A stretch of DNA of 43,886 nt from Pedobacter petrophilus (GCF_009674725.1 NZ_WKKH01000037.1:1-43886), one strand, 5' to 3'. Counted from the stretch's first letter, positions 7,847 through 17,750 are shown. Notes: generated by a model not told the origin, from the sequence alone. Made by a program: numbers and translations.

Positions 7847-9379
7847 TTAGAATGGATAATCTTCCTCATATTTTTCTTTCAATATAGTTGCCAAAGGTTT
7901 TTTAAAAAGCTGACCTTCAGTCCACGCATCAAAATTAAAGATATTTAACACTTGGATTTCGTATTTATCAGTTTTTAGTTTATCAAATGCTTTTTTTGTT
8001 TTATTCCAAAGGGCAGTCTTTTCTTTGAAAAGCGTTGGCAAATTGTCTTGTATTAGAAATTTAAACATCAGTTTTTCTAACAAATAAGTTTGATGATTGC
8101 TTCCGCTCAAGGTTCTCTTTATAGATCTTATTTCATGTTTAATATAATCATGGTTACCCATTTCAAAATGCACCATTAAGCGTATCAATCTAAAAGTACG
8201 GTAAACCGGTAAAGTGTAGTATAATTTGCTCTCCAACAAAATTTCATTTAGTGTAATATGCGCTTTTTCCAAATTGCCTTCTACTAAATAAATTAAAGCG
8301 GTATACATGTAAACTTCAGCTTGTTTACTCAGTTCTAACAAATTTAGCTTTTCAAAAAGTATCGTTTTGTTTTGCTCAATCAACAATTTGGCATCGCCAA
8401 AATTTCCTTTTTCCAGATAACCAATAGTGGTATAAATGTAAATGATGCGGCGCCTGTTAATTTCATAATGATTTCCAATGGATTTTTGTTGTTTCAACTT
8501 TTCTATAAAAAAATGCATCTCATCATATCTTTTAATGCTTTTTAAACTGTCTAATATACCTTCAATGGTTAACAGATAATCTATTTCTGTACCTTCAAAT
8601 ACTTGCGAGCGTTCTTCAAAAAGTTGGTTTAGTTCATAAAAAGTTTTCAGTGCCGAGGAGTAATTTCCTATGCTCATAAAATAATATGATTGAAATAGGT
8701 AGTGTGTTTTCTTGCTTTCAAAATTTTCTGCAAAAGATTTAGATAACAGGCCTAGCTCGGTAATTAATAAATCGTTCAGTTCTTGCTTTTGTTCTTTTGT
8801 TCTTACATTTCCTTTATAAATTAACCTGTGGTGCAATAACTGATAAAGAGATTGATGTTGGAAAGTATGCTGGGAACTTTTCAGCAAACCCTGTAGTTTC
8901 ATTTGTTTATTGATAAGCCCCTCCTCTGCAATGGTATGAAAGCTTAATGAGTTAATATAGTGCAATTCAAGCGCTGCAGCCCTTAAATGTATGGTCGGTA
9001 ATTCCGATTTTTCGGCTACAAACTGTATATTTTTTAAACTCTTAAATCCATCTTCATACAACCCCTTTTCAAATAAAATAGGAATTTTTAGTATTTCTAT
9101 ATTTAATTTGATGTTGATATCCTTTTCTGTTCTTACATGCAGCAATGCATTTAAAAGAAGCTTATAGAGGTAATTGCAAGTAACATCAAAAGAAGAATCT
9201 AACTGTTTTTGTGAATATGCTTTTTTAGCTTCATTAAGGCTGAGGCCTTTTTGTATTTCATTAAAAAGCCTTAAATAATCTTTCGTTCCCTGTTGTAAAT
9301 TACTGTACAGCTTAAAATATCGTTTCTCTCCCTTTGACAGTGAATTAATCAACAAAACTAATGATGAAAATTTTGACAT
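7847..9379 (-). CDS. Unrecognised helical-repeat (TPR-like) cytoplasmic protein
   Basis: A 510-residue protein with no signal peptide and no transmembrane segment. It starts MSKFSSLVLLINSLSKGEKRYF. The S-L-S-K-x-E-K-R-Y-F-K opening recalls uncharacterised Bacteroidota proteins, but no function can be assigned. Most of the chain is predicted alpha-helical with repeated aromatic and Leu/Ala positions (for example YYFMSIGNYSSALKTFYEL and ALIYLVEGNLEKAHITLNE), the pattern of tetratricopeptide-like repeats. Such a scaffold suggests protein-protein binding. The gene is divergent from the ribokinase gene across 183 bases; whether the two are linked is unknown. Confidence 0.7.
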   Translation of the reverse strand: MSKFSSLVLLINSLSKGEKRYFKLYSNLQQGTKDYLRLFNEIQKGLSLNEAKKAYSQKQLDSSFDVTCNYLYKLLLNALLHVRTEKDINIKLNIEILKIPILFEKGLYEDGFKSLKNIQFVAEKSELPTIHLRAAALELHYINSLSFHTIAEEGLINKQMKLQGLLKSSQHTFQHQSLYQLLHHRLIYKGNVRTKEQKQELNDLLITELGLLSKSFAENFESKKTHYLFQSYYFMSIGNYSSALKTFYELNQLFEERSQVFEGTEIDYLLTIEGILDSLKSIKRYDEMHFFIEKLKQQKSIGNHYEINRRRIIYIYTTIGYLEKGNFGDAKLLIEQNKTILFEKLNLLELSKQAEVYMYTALIYLVEGNLEKAHITLNEILLESKLYYTLPVYRTFRLIRLMVHFEMGNHDYIKHEIRSIKRTLSGSNHQTYLLEKLMFKFLIQDNLPTLFKEKTALWNKTKKAFDKLKTDKYEIQVLNIFNFDAWTEGQLFKKPLATILKEKYEEDYPF

Positions 9380-9562
9380 AATTATTTAGGATTATTATTT
9401 ATTGAACAAAAACATAACAAATTTAATATTTAATTTCTACCTAAAATAATTAATATAGATATATTGACAATTTAGGATTATGTTTTTAACCCTATTATTG
9501 GTAACGTTGTTAATTGATTTTTTTTTATTTTTATCTATCCGATTATAAACTATTCTATTATT

Positions 9563-10489
9563 ATGATAAAGTTTGAGATTCTCGTTGTGGGAAGTTCCAA
9601 TACCGATATGGTAATTAAAGCCGGCCATCTCCCATCTGCTGGAGAAACTATTTTGGGCGGTGTATTTTTTATGAACCCAGGTGGCAAAGGTGCAAACCAA
9701 GCTGTTGCCGCTGCCCGGCTAGGAGGTAAAATTACTTTTATCTGTAAAACAGGAAATGACATCTTTGGTAAACAATCTGTCCAGCTTTTTGAAGAAGAGG
9801 GAATAAATACTTCCTACCTTTTATCTGACCCTAAAAACCCATCTGGTGTAGCTTTAATTACTGTGGACGATGATGCAGAAAACTGTATTGTTGTTGCTTC
9901 AGGAGCAAATGCAACGCTAAGTCCTAATGATTTGCAAAAAACACAAGAGGTAATTGGCAATGCAGGAATTGTACTAATGCAACTGGAAATTCCTCTGGAA
10001 ACAGTAGAATACGTGGCAGAAAAAGCCATAAATGCTGGAGCAAAAGTTATTTTAAATCCGGCACCAGCTTGTAAATTACCAGACTCGCTATTAAAAAAGC
10101 TATTTATCATTACGCCAAACCAAACAGAAGCCGAAATGCTTACCGAAATAAAGGTAATAGATATTGATACTGCAAAACAAGCAGCAAAAATTATTCAGGC
10201 AAAAGGAGTAGAAAACGTAATTATCACGTTAGGACAAAACGGTGCGCTGGTTTTAACTGAAGATGTTTTTACACACGTTAAAGCGCATAAAGTAAACGCC
10301 GTAGATACAACCGCTGCTGGTGATGTTTTTAACGGAGCGCTTTCTGTTGGCTTAGCAGAAAATTTAGACTTAATTGCTGCAACCGAGTTTGCCTGTAAAG
10401 CAGCTGCAATTGCAGTTACCCGTTTAGGTGCACAATCATCTGCTCCTTATCGCAATGAAATTAGCCAGGTGTTTAATAATAATATTTAA
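9563..10489 (+). CDS. rbsK: Ribokinase (PfkB family)
   Basis: PfkB-family sugar kinase of 308 residues, the usual ribokinase length, which phosphorylates D-ribose at O5 with ATP in the cytoplasm. The substrate motif GGKGANQAVAAARLGG lies near residue 40. The catalytic signature DTTAAGDVFNGAL lies at 248-260, with Asp254 as the expected base. NPAPA and ITPNQTEAE are also typical of ribokinase. It starts at ATG 9563 because the first conserved strand (EILVVGSSNTDM) follows directly. The sugar permease gene begins 9 bases downstream, so the two are probably co-transcribed. Ribokinase is more likely than fructokinase or adenosine kinase, but a related pentose remains possible. Confidence 0.85.
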   Translation: MIKFEILVVGSSNTDMVIKAGHLPSAGETILGGVFFMNPGGKGANQAVAAARLGGKITFICKTGNDIFGKQSVQLFEEEGINTSYLLSDPKNPSGVALITVDDDAENCIVVASGANATLSPNDLQKTQEVIGNAGIVLMQLEIPLETVEYVAEKAINAGAKVILNPAPACKLPDSLLKKLFIITPNQTEAEMLTEIKVIDIDTAKQAAKIIQAKGVENVIITLGQNGALVLTEDVFTHVKAHKVNAVDTTAAGDVFNGALSVGLAENLDLIAATEFACKAAAIAVTRLGAQSSAPYRNEISQVFNNNI

Positions 10490-10498
10490 CATAAAATT

Positions 10499-11500
10499 AT
10501 GTTCATCATTCAATCGTACACTACAGCCATCCTATTTTGCATCATCACTATGCTATGTTGGGGTTCATGGGCCAATACCCAAAAATTAGCCAGTAAAACC
10601 TGGCGATTTGAATTATTTTACTGGGATTATGTAATCGGTATTTTGCTTTTTTCTATCGTTTCTGCTTTAACTTTAGGGAGTTTTGGTAATGAGGGAAGAA
10701 GTTTTATAGATGATTTAAAACAAGCCAGCTTATCAAATATTGGAAGCGCATTATTAGGTGGAGTAATATTTAACGCAGCCAATATTTTATTTTCTGCCGC
10801 TATCGCTATAGCTGGCATGTCGGTAGCTTTTCCAGTTGCAATTGGTTTGGCATTGGTACTTGGTGTGCTAATTAATTATTTCGCAGCGCAAAAAGGCGAT
10901 CCAGTAATGTTGTTTATTGGAGTAGGCTTGGTCATGGTGGCCATATTGCTAAATGCGGCAGCCTACAAAAAGAAAAACGTTGGCGAACAAAAGGTTTCTG
11001 GAAAAGGCATAGTACTTTCACTAATTGCAGGTTTGTTAATGTCCTTCTTTTACCGTTTCATTGCCGGCTCTATGGATTTGGATAACTTTGTTTCTCCAGT
11101 TGTTGGAAAAATGACTCCTTACACTGCTGTCTTTGTGTTTTCTGTAGGTATATTTTTAAGCAACTTTATTTTTAATACCATACTTATTAAAAAACCATTT
11201 ATTGGAGAACCAACCAGTTACACCGCTTATTTTAATGGCAATTTTAAAACCCACCTAACCGGCATTGCTGGCGGATTAATATGGGGACTCGGTAATTCTT
11301 TTAACCTCATCGCTGCAGGCAAGGCTGGCCCTGCCATTTCTTATGGATTAGGCCAGGGAGCTACTTTAATAGCTGCTTTATGGGGAGTTTACGTATGGAA
11401 AGAATTTAAAAATGCGCCAAAAGGAACAAATACGTTGGTAACGGCCATGTTTTTCTTTTTTGTTATAGGATTGGCATTATTAGTTTACTCTGGCTCTTAA
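10499..11500 (+). CDS. GRP/ureide-permease-like sugar transporter
   Basis: Integral inner-membrane protein of 333 residues with about ten hydrophobic segments. It opens with TTAILFCIITMLCWGSWANT, whose C-W-G-S-W-A-N-T motif is typical of the drug/metabolite-transporter-like GRP and ureide permease families. A glycine-rich GLIWGLGNSFNLIAAGKAG segment near the C-terminus also fits. It lies 9 bases after the ribokinase gene and 36 before the GH127-like gene, so it probably imports the pentose or related compound that the kinase phosphorylates. The substrate is not fixed by sequence; ribose or another sugar is favoured over ureides by context. Confidence 0.75.
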   Translation: MFIIQSYTTAILFCIITMLCWGSWANTQKLASKTWRFELFYWDYVIGILLFSIVSALTLGSFGNEGRSFIDDLKQASLSNIGSALLGGVIFNAANILFSAAIAIAGMSVAFPVAIGLALVLGVLINYFAAQKGDPVMLFIGVGLVMVAILLNAAAYKKKNVGEQKVSGKGIVLSLIAGLLMSFFYRFIAGSMDLDNFVSPVVGKMTPYTAVFVFSVGIFLSNFIFNTILIKKPFIGEPTSYTAYFNGNFKTHLTGIAGGLIWGLGNSFNLIAAGKAGPAISYGLGQGATLIAALWGVYVWKEFKNAPKGTNTLVTAMFFFFVIGLALLVYSGS

Positions 11501-11536
11501 ATAAAAGTCCATTGATTAAAAATTTCACACATTTTA

Positions 11537-14128
11537 ATGCAAGCTCAAATGAAAATTTCATATTTTAAAACAGCTCTTTTTTTTATTCTCCTATTCTCTT
11601 CGGGTAACCTTTTTGCCCAACTTCCTATAAATGGTAAATGGGCATATTCTTTTGAGGATGATAAATCTAGTGCATTGCCCTCTTTTGATGATACCAAATG
11701 GAAAACAAAGGAAAGTAAAGACCTAAAATGGGAAAAGACAGATTTACCTGCAAAAGGCAATGTAATATGGATTAGGAAAACAGTTGTTATTCCCTCTTCT
11801 CTTAAAAAGGAATTGGATAAAACTGGAGCGCTAGTATTTTACCTTGGCCGCATAAAGCAGGAAGACAAGACTTATTTTAATGGAAAATTAGTAGGAGAAA
11901 CCACTTCCGGTGATTTAAAAAGAGCTTATATCCTTAATGACAAAGATATAATATGGGATAAGCCAAATACATTTGCTGTGCGTATCACGCATTGGGGCGA
12001 CAGAAGTACTGTTGATGGAGAAATTGCATTGATGGCAGCAAAGCCAGCACAAATATTTGAAATAAAAGCTAATGCTGAAGGTGTAACCAATAAACAGCAG
12101 GTAAATAACAAAAAAACTGTGTACAATGCAATCATTAAAAACAATGTAAACAGAAAGGTAGCCGCAAATTTACTGACTAATTTTTATGACTTGAATAATA
12201 AAAAAATCAAGACAGAAAGTAAAAATATCACTTTAAAACCAGGAGATAATATCTTCAGCATACCTTTTCAGTCGCCATCAAAATTTTTAAAAACACAGTA
12301 TTCCCTTTCCATTCCTGTTTATAGTTATCATAAAATATGGAATGCAGAATATGGGTACATTGACATAAGTTATAAAGCTGCACAACCTAAATTGGCGTAT
12401 AAAGCTAAAGAGACATTTACTCCGGCATTGCTTGGTAAACAAACCATTAATGGCTGGTTAGGCCAAAGGCTTAATGCAAATAAAGAACAGCGTTTATATA
12501 AAGTTGATGAGACAGCATTACTTGCCGGATTTATAAATAAACCAGGTGCACACCCATGGATTGGCGAGCATGTTGGTAAATTTTTAGAAGCGGCCTGCAA
12601 TAGCTATCAAAATAATAAAGACCCGTTATTGAAAATTAAGATAGACCGTACAGCACAGCAATTAATTGCATCACAATTAAATGATGGCTACCTTGGAACT
12701 TATGATACATCTAGCCAATGGACAAGTTGGGACGTATGGTCGCATAAGTATGATCTGGTAGGCTTACTTAGTTACTATGAGCTTTCTGGCTATGAACCTG
12801 CATTGGCTGCTTCACAAAAAATAGGCGACTTGTTATCTAAAAGATTTGGAGACAAACCTGGCCAGTTAGATATTATCAAAGCAGGTGCTCATGTAGGTAT
12901 GGCAGCTACTAGTGTAATAGATCCCATGACTGACCTCTACCGTTTTTCTGGCAAAAAGGAATACCTAGATTTTTGCTACTACATTACCAAAAGTTATAAC
13001 GGGAAAAATGGTCCTCGGATAATTGCCACCCTTGATTCTATAGGCAGAGTAGATAAAACCGCCAATGCAAAAGCGTACGAAATGATGTCTAACTTAGTTG
13101 GTTTGGTAAAGCTATATCGAGTTACAAATGACGAGCAATTTTTAAAACCCGTATTAGCCGCTTGGAAAGACATTACTCAAAAAAGATTATATATTACGGG
13201 TACTACTAGTTCTTTTGAGCATTTTCAGGATGATTATTTACTACCCGCAAGTAATAAAGACAATATGGGTGAAGGTTGTGTAACCACTACCTGGCTACAA
13301 TTAAATTTTCAGTTGCTCAGCATATTTGGTAAAATGGAATATGTAGACGAACTGGAACGCTCTGTATACAATCACTTAACCGGTGCAGAAAATCCACAGA
13401 CGGGCTGCGTTAGTTACTATACTCCTTTAATGGGTACCAAACCTTATAGATGTGTAATAACGTGTTGCATGTCTAGCGTTCCACGTGGCATTGCCATGAT
13501 TCCCCTTTTCACAAACGGAAAAATAAACGGAAGCCCCTCCATTCTTTTCTATCAGCCAGGCGTATATAAAACAGTAATAAATGGAAATACATCGGTAGAA
13601 TTTACAACTAAAACTACTTTTCCTGAAAACGGAGACGTTACCATAGAAGTTAACCCTTCGGTAAGTGGTAAATTTGAAGTATTACTTCGTAAGCCATATT
13701 GGGCCGCTGACTATAAATTATCAGTTAATGGAGTATCACAACCGGTAACAGCTACAGAAACTGAATCTATAAATCGAGTTTGGAAAAAAGGCGATAAAAT
13801 AAATGTGAATTTCAGCCTCCCTGTAAAAGTATTAGATGGAGGTATCAGTTACCCTGGTTCCATTGCTTTTCAACGTGGTCCTCAGATATTGGTATTTGAT
13901 AAAATGTTAAATCCAAACTTGCCAGTAGAATTTAGCGTTCAGAATAATGCTTTTGAAATGCAACAAATTTTTGATGCATTGCCAGCAAAATGGGTAGGTA
14001 CACAGGCGTATCAGGTAAAAGTAGTAGCAGACGGTAAACCGACTAACATTATTTTAGTTCCTTATGCAGATGCCAGTCAAACCGGTGGCGATGTAACCAC
14101 CTGGATTAAAAGCAATAATCTTAAATGA
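11537..14128 (+). CDS. Secreted GH127-like (DUF1680) glycoside hydrolase
   Basis: An 863-residue exported enzyme with a Sec signal ending around LFSSGNLFAQ. Residues about 30-170 resemble the GH2-type sugar-binding sandwich. The rest is an (alpha/alpha) barrel of the DUF1680/GH127 type (GWLGQRL, HPWIGEHVGKFLEAA, QLNDGYLGTY) followed by a beta domain. The zinc/cysteine catalytic set of GH127 beta-L-arabinofuranosidases is visible as E579-G-C581 and ITCC (C643, C644). An arabinofuranosidase or related retaining furanosidase is therefore likely, though GH127 relatives have several specificities. It lies downstream of the ribokinase and permease genes, probably in one transcript. An internal Met at 11549 is an alternative start. 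Confidence 0.8.
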   Translation: MQAQMKISYFKTALFFILLFSSGNLFAQLPINGKWAYSFEDDKSSALPSFDDTKWKTKESKDLKWEKTDLPAKGNVIWIRKTVVIPSSLKKELDKTGALVFYLGRIKQEDKTYFNGKLVGETTSGDLKRAYILNDKDIIWDKPNTFAVRITHWGDRSTVDGEIALMAAKPAQIFEIKANAEGVTNKQQVNNKKTVYNAIIKNNVNRKVAANLLTNFYDLNNKKIKTESKNITLKPGDNIFSIPFQSPSKFLKTQYSLSIPVYSYHKIWNAEYGYIDISYKAAQPKLAYKAKETFTPALLGKQTINGWLGQRLNANKEQRLYKVDETALLAGFINKPGAHPWIGEHVGKFLEAACNSYQNNKDPLLKIKIDRTAQQLIASQLNDGYLGTYDTSSQWTSWDVWSHKYDLVGLLSYYELSGYEPALAASQKIGDLLSKRFGDKPGQLDIIKAGAHVGMAATSVIDPMTDLYRFSGKKEYLDFCYYITKSYNGKNGPRIIATLDSIGRVDKTANAKAYEMMSNLVGLVKLYRVTNDEQFLKPVLAAWKDITQKRLYITGTTSSFEHFQDDYLLPASNKDNMGEGCVTTTWLQLNFQLLSIFGKMEYVDELERSVYNHLTGAENPQTGCVSYYTPLMGTKPYRCVITCCMSSVPRGIAMIPLFTNGKINGSPSILFYQPGVYKTVINGNTSVEFTTKTTFPENGDVTIEVNPSVSGKFEVLLRKPYWAADYKLSVNGVSQPVTATETESINRVWKKGDKINVNFSLPVKVLDGGISYPGSIAFQRGPQILVFDKMLNPNLPVEFSVQNNAFEMQQIFDALPAKWVGTQAYQVKVVADGKPTNIILVPYADASQTGGDVTTWIKSNNLK

Positions 14129-14360
14129 TAACACAAACACCAGTGAAGTTTGGGGTATACAATTTTAACTTTTAACTCAAAACATCGATAAAATAAGAAA
14201 TTTTGCAAGGTAAATCAGATAGCCACATAAACTATTATCAAAAAATTGATCACCCAAGGAATGGAATTGTAATAGTAAAGTAGAGAGATTTAAGATAGCT
14301 TCTGTTCATTTTTTATCCTCTACCTACATTTTCTAAATCATTGCGAGGCAATTTATAGGG

Positions 14361-15188
14361 CTAATAACCAAAATAAGTCTTATACCTATCCATTAATAAT
14401 TGCATCATGTATACATTTATATCCCACTGGTTTGCCATGGGCATTCCTGTAAATGGAATTGATGGCATATATGGGTATGGCCCAAACTCTGGAGTGATGG
14501 TTAGTAAGCTTGTATTTTTAACGAGGTGACTTTTGACAATTTTATCCCACCAATTTAAATGGGCACTGAGCTCTGCCTCCCATTCCTTACCTCTTGGATC
14601 TGTTACTTGTGCAGATTGTGCATGACCTACCCTAGCATGAATGTGAACAGTTCGTTCAATTGCCACTTCTACGGCATCATTTTGTTGCTCTAACAGGCTT
14701 TCAGATACATTACACCAATGCGAAAAATCGGCAGTGATGACAATACTTGGGTTTTGAAAGAGTAATTCCTTGGCGATGTGTGCCGCAAAAAGAGCCTTGT
14801 TTCTGTGCGTCTCATGGGCTATTACCACCTTTGATTCGTTTGATATCCTCAAGGCAAGCTCAAAAAGTTCTTTATTATCTTGAGCGCTGAAATAATCCTT
14901 GCCAGTTTGAGAATCTATTAAGATTGGTTTTAACTCCAATATGTTATAAAGATGCTTTTCAAATTCAATTTTATGAAGTTCTAGATTGTCCTCAAAAGAT
15001 TGATAATATTGCCCAATAAAACGCAAATCATGCTTTACCAAAGCCGCTCTCATTTCCATCCTTTCGTCTGTCAACATAGATACGGGCGATTCAATTCCAC
15101 TATAACCGGCTTTTTTCGCCTTATGACAAAACGCATCCCAAGAAAGGTTCTCAGAGCCCCATCTTGGGCAAAAAAACTTAATTAACAT
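14361..15188 (-). CDS. Sugar phosphate isomerase/epimerase-like TIM barrel
   Basis: A 275-residue cytoplasmic protein of the xylose-isomerase-like TIM-barrel family (AP_endonuc_2 fold). Features are the opening strand MLIKFFCPRWGSENLSW, VVIAHETHRNKAL, ITADFSHWCNV, VHIHARVGHAQ and a C-terminal ITPEFGPYPYM. The E, D, H and E residues in these segments match the usual divalent-metal ligands. There is no signal peptide. It follows the GMC/Gluconate_2-dh3 pair on the same strand after a 213-base gap, so it may belong to that operon or have its own promoter. Family members rearrange keto-sugars or cleave C-C and C-O bonds; the substrate is not known. Confidence 0.8.
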   Translation of the reverse strand: MLIKFFCPRWGSENLSWDAFCHKAKKAGYSGIESPVSMLTDERMEMRAALVKHDLRFIGQYYQSFEDNLELHKIEFEKHLYNILELKPILIDSQTGKDYFSAQDNKELFELALRISNESKVVIAHETHRNKALFAAHIAKELLFQNPSIVITADFSHWCNVSESLLEQQNDAVEVAIERTVHIHARVGHAQSAQVTDPRGKEWEAELSAHLNWWDKIVKSHLVKNTSLLTITPEFGPYPYMPSIPFTGMPMANQWDINVYMMQLLMDRYKTYFGY

Positions 15189-15401
15189 ATCACTTTAGTT
15201 TGTAAAATGTACATGATTTTTTTTATAAAAGTGAAATACAATGATTGTAAGTTGAGTATCCAATTAAAATTTCTATGCGTCTACAATACCATTTGATAGA
15301 ACCTTGGTACCATGTGTTTTCTAATGGAGCACTACTGTGCAGGAAATTCTTTAGCATATTTCCATAAAATTGAAGGAGAGCTTTTAATTTAATAGAGGTT
15401 A

Positions 15402-15977
15402 TTAACTGGTGGCCCAAGCTTTATCTCCCTTTTTGTAGCTAATGCAACCCTTATATTTACCAGGTACTGCTTGGTAACGTCGAGCCTTTGTGGCTCCTAT
15501 TTCTGATGTAAAGTAACCATCAACCGTTAATTTTTTAAATAAGTCAAAATAGTGGATTGAATTTGAGGCAAGATTATTTCCTTTATTCTTATTATATGTT
15601 TCTGCCTGGGTCTGAAGGTTCAAAAATAATTTCTTTTTTTGAGCTGGATTTAGTTTTAGGAAGTTATCCTTAAATTGTTCCATTGCTGAATTTTCCATTA
15701 GGGTTAAACCCTCTAGAAAAATCCTTCTGTCTTCTTTTGTAAGGCACTCATCAACCATTAGCCTCATGTATATACCGATCTTGGCAGCCTTTGCTCCCCC
15801 ACACTTGTCCGTTTCAGGAATAATTGTCTCTCCTATTTGATCCAGCAGTACTATATCCTCTTCAGAAAGCTGATCTCTTGACGCTGATTTTGTACAACTA
15901 GGCATTATGCCAGCAGAAAGAAAGATAACTCCTCCGGTAAATATGGTTATTTTTTTTATCGCGTCTCTTCTTTTCAT
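15402..15977 (-). CDS. Gluconate 2-dehydrogenase subunit 3-like, Tat/lipoprotein signal
   Basis: Small partner subunit of an FAD-dependent sugar dehydrogenase (Gluconate_2-dh3 family), 191 residues. It starts MKRRDAIKKITIFTGG, a twin-arginine signal, and has a lipobox-like Cys (GIMPSC) near residue 28, so it is probably a periplasmic lipoprotein. The mature part is helical, and the C-terminus keeps the family ending YQAVPGKYKGCISYKKGD. It lies 64 bases downstream of the GMC gene at 16042-17736, which has no signal of its own. The family is known to assist export or assembly of the catalytic GMC subunit. A paralogue is at 38669-39193. Confidence 0.85.
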   Translation of the reverse strand: MKRRDAIKKITIFTGGVIFLSAGIMPSCTKSASRDQLSEEDIVLLDQIGETIIPETDKCGGAKAAKIGIYMRLMVDECLTKEDRRIFLEGLTLMENSAMEQFKDNFLKLNPAQKKKLFLNLQTQAETYNKNKGNNLASNSIHYFDLFKKLTVDGYFTSEIGATKARRYQAVPGKYKGCISYKKGDKAWATS

Positions 15978-16041
15978 AATGGAGCTATTTATTAAAAGGC
16001 GTTGCTGTGATGGATGAAATGTTCAATGAATTTACGATTGA

Positions 16042-17736
16042 CTATAAGGTATTTTTCTTAAGCTCTTCTACCGCAAAACTAGCTGCCCTTGCGGTTAAGG
16101 CCATATAGGTAAGGGAAGGGTTTTGGCATGCACCGGATGTCATACAAGATCCATCAGTTACGAATACATTTTCTGCTCCCCATATTTGGTTATTTCCATT
16201 TAGCACAGATGTTTTTGCAGAACGTCCCATTCTGGCTGTACCCATTTCATGAATGCCCAATCCCATGGCATTTCCTGTATCAGTGGTCTTTATATTTATA
16301 AAGCCAGCCTTATCAAGCATCTCAGCACCACTTTTCAGAATATCATTCATCATATTATGTTCATTATCCCCAAATGCTGCATCAATTTCCAATAAAGGCA
16401 TTCCCCATTTATCGACTTTGTCTTTGCTCAAAGTAACCTTGTTATGATGTGTGGGCAAACATTCTCCCATGCTCACCAAGGTAACTTTCCAAAGGTCAGG
16501 TTCGCTCAAGGTCTCCTTTAATGCCGTACCAATTTCCACGCCTTTATCTTTACCTGTTGGCCTGGAGGCACTGCATGCAAAAGCGTAACCACGTAAAAAA
16601 TCTACCTGTTTCTCACTTCCTAAATTCCTAAATCTTGGCAGATAAGTCCCAGTAGGTCTTCGGCCTTCATAATATTGGTCTTCATAACCTTTGAATTCTC
16701 CCGAAATTCTTCCATTGTAATTATGATCCATCAGATTGTGTCCTAATTCACCACTATCATTACCCATGCCATTTGGGAAACGAGAAGATTTAGAGTTTAA
16801 CAAAATCAAAGTAGAGTTAAGCGTACCAGCATTCAAAAAAATCACCTTCGCAAAATACTCTTTCGTTTCATTTGTAAGGGCGTCAATTACTCTCACTCCT
16901 TTAGCCTTCTGTGTAGTTTCATCATAAATAATAGAGTGAACAACCGAATTGGTAATTAGACTTAAGTTCCCTGTTTTTTCGGCAGCAGGTATAGTGGTAG
17001 AATTACTGCTAAAGTAACCCCCAAAAGGACATCCCCTAAAACAAAGATTTCTATACTGGCATGGCCCTCTACCTAATAAGGCTTGAGAAAGATTTGCTGT
17101 TCTAGAAATTATCAAGTGTCTATCTGAATAGTTTGATGCTAAACTTTTTTTCAAATGGGTTTCGATGCAATTCATGTCCATTGGCGGAAGAAATTCACCA
17201 TCTGGAATTTGGGGCAAGCCATCTTTATTGCCACTTATGCCCACAAAACGTTCAACGTAACTATACCACGGCGCCAAGTCGTTGTACCTAATGGGCCAGT
17301 CAACTGCAATTCCTTCCTTTGCATTTGCTTCAAAGTCCAAGTCACTCCATCTTTGAGTCCATCTTCCCCACATGATAGACTTGCCACCAACTTGGTAACC
17401 TTTTATCCAATCAAAAGGTCTTTTTTGGATATAAGGGTGATCGGCATCCTTTACAAAAAAAAGTGCTGTCGATTCCTCATAAGCATAACAACGGCTCAAT
17501 ATGGGGTTTGCTTCCCTGTCTTTTAACGGTAAGATGTTTCTATGCTTAAATTCCCATGGATTCAAATTGGCCGTTGGGTAATCTTTTATATGCTCTATCA
17601 TCCGGCCCCTTTCAATCATCAGGGTCTTCAAGCCTTTTTCACATAATTCCTTTGCTGCCCAGCCTCCAGTAATTCCAGAACCGATTACAATTGCATCGTA
17701 GCTAATCTCAGCAGCTGCGCTTCCATTAATGTTCAT
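16042..17736 (-). CDS. GMC-family FAD oxidoreductase (predicted glycoside 3-dehydrogenase)
   Basis: FAD-dependent glucose-methanol-choline oxidoreductase of 564 residues. The dinucleotide motif AIVIGSGITGGWAAKEL lies near the N-terminus (G19, G21, G24). The C-terminal active site shows His496 (GIHEMGTARMG) and Asn539 (CQNPSLTYMAL), the usual His/Asn pair. A Cys-rich segment (CQYRNLCFRGCPFGGYFSS) is typical of the sugar-dehydrogenase branch of the family. There is no signal peptide, so it probably crosses the membrane with its Tat-signal partner encoded just downstream. With the Gfo/Idh/MocA, TIM-barrel and DUF1080 neighbours, oxidation of a glycoside at C3 is the favoured reaction. Gluconate or sorbitol dehydrogenase-like activity is an alternative. 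Confidence 0.85.
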   Translation of the reverse strand: MNINGSAAAEISYDAIVIGSGITGGWAAKELCEKGLKTLMIERGRMIEHIKDYPTANLNPWEFKHRNILPLKDREANPILSRCYAYEESTALFFVKDADHPYIQKRPFDWIKGYQVGGKSIMWGRWTQRWSDLDFEANAKEGIAVDWPIRYNDLAPWYSYVERFVGISGNKDGLPQIPDGEFLPPMDMNCIETHLKKSLASNYSDRHLIISRTANLSQALLGRGPCQYRNLCFRGCPFGGYFSSNSTTIPAAEKTGNLSLITNSVVHSIIYDETTQKAKGVRVIDALTNETKEYFAKVIFLNAGTLNSTLILLNSKSSRFPNGMGNDSGELGHNLMDHNYNGRISGEFKGYEDQYYEGRRPTGTYLPRFRNLGSEKQVDFLRGYAFACSASRPTGKDKGVEIGTALKETLSEPDLWKVTLVSMGECLPTHHNKVTLSKDKVDKWGMPLLEIDAAFGDNEHNMMNDILKSGAEMLDKAGFINIKTTDTGNAMGLGIHEMGTARMGRSAKTSVLNGNNQIWGAENVFVTDGSCMTSGACQNPSLTYMALTARAASFAVEELKKNTL

Positions 17737-17750
17737 CGCGATTAAATTTA

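Noticed and set aside
9495..9515. GGTAACGTTGTTAA as a LacI-type operator before ribokinase
   Set aside because: The AACGTT core is symmetric but the flanks are not; no LacI gene is near.
15223..15417. Minus-strand 64-codon frame in the gap after the Gluconate_2-dh3 gene
   Set aside because: It overlaps the end of that gene, has no recognisable motif, and most of the frame is AT-rich spacer; a decayed gene is possible but unsupported.
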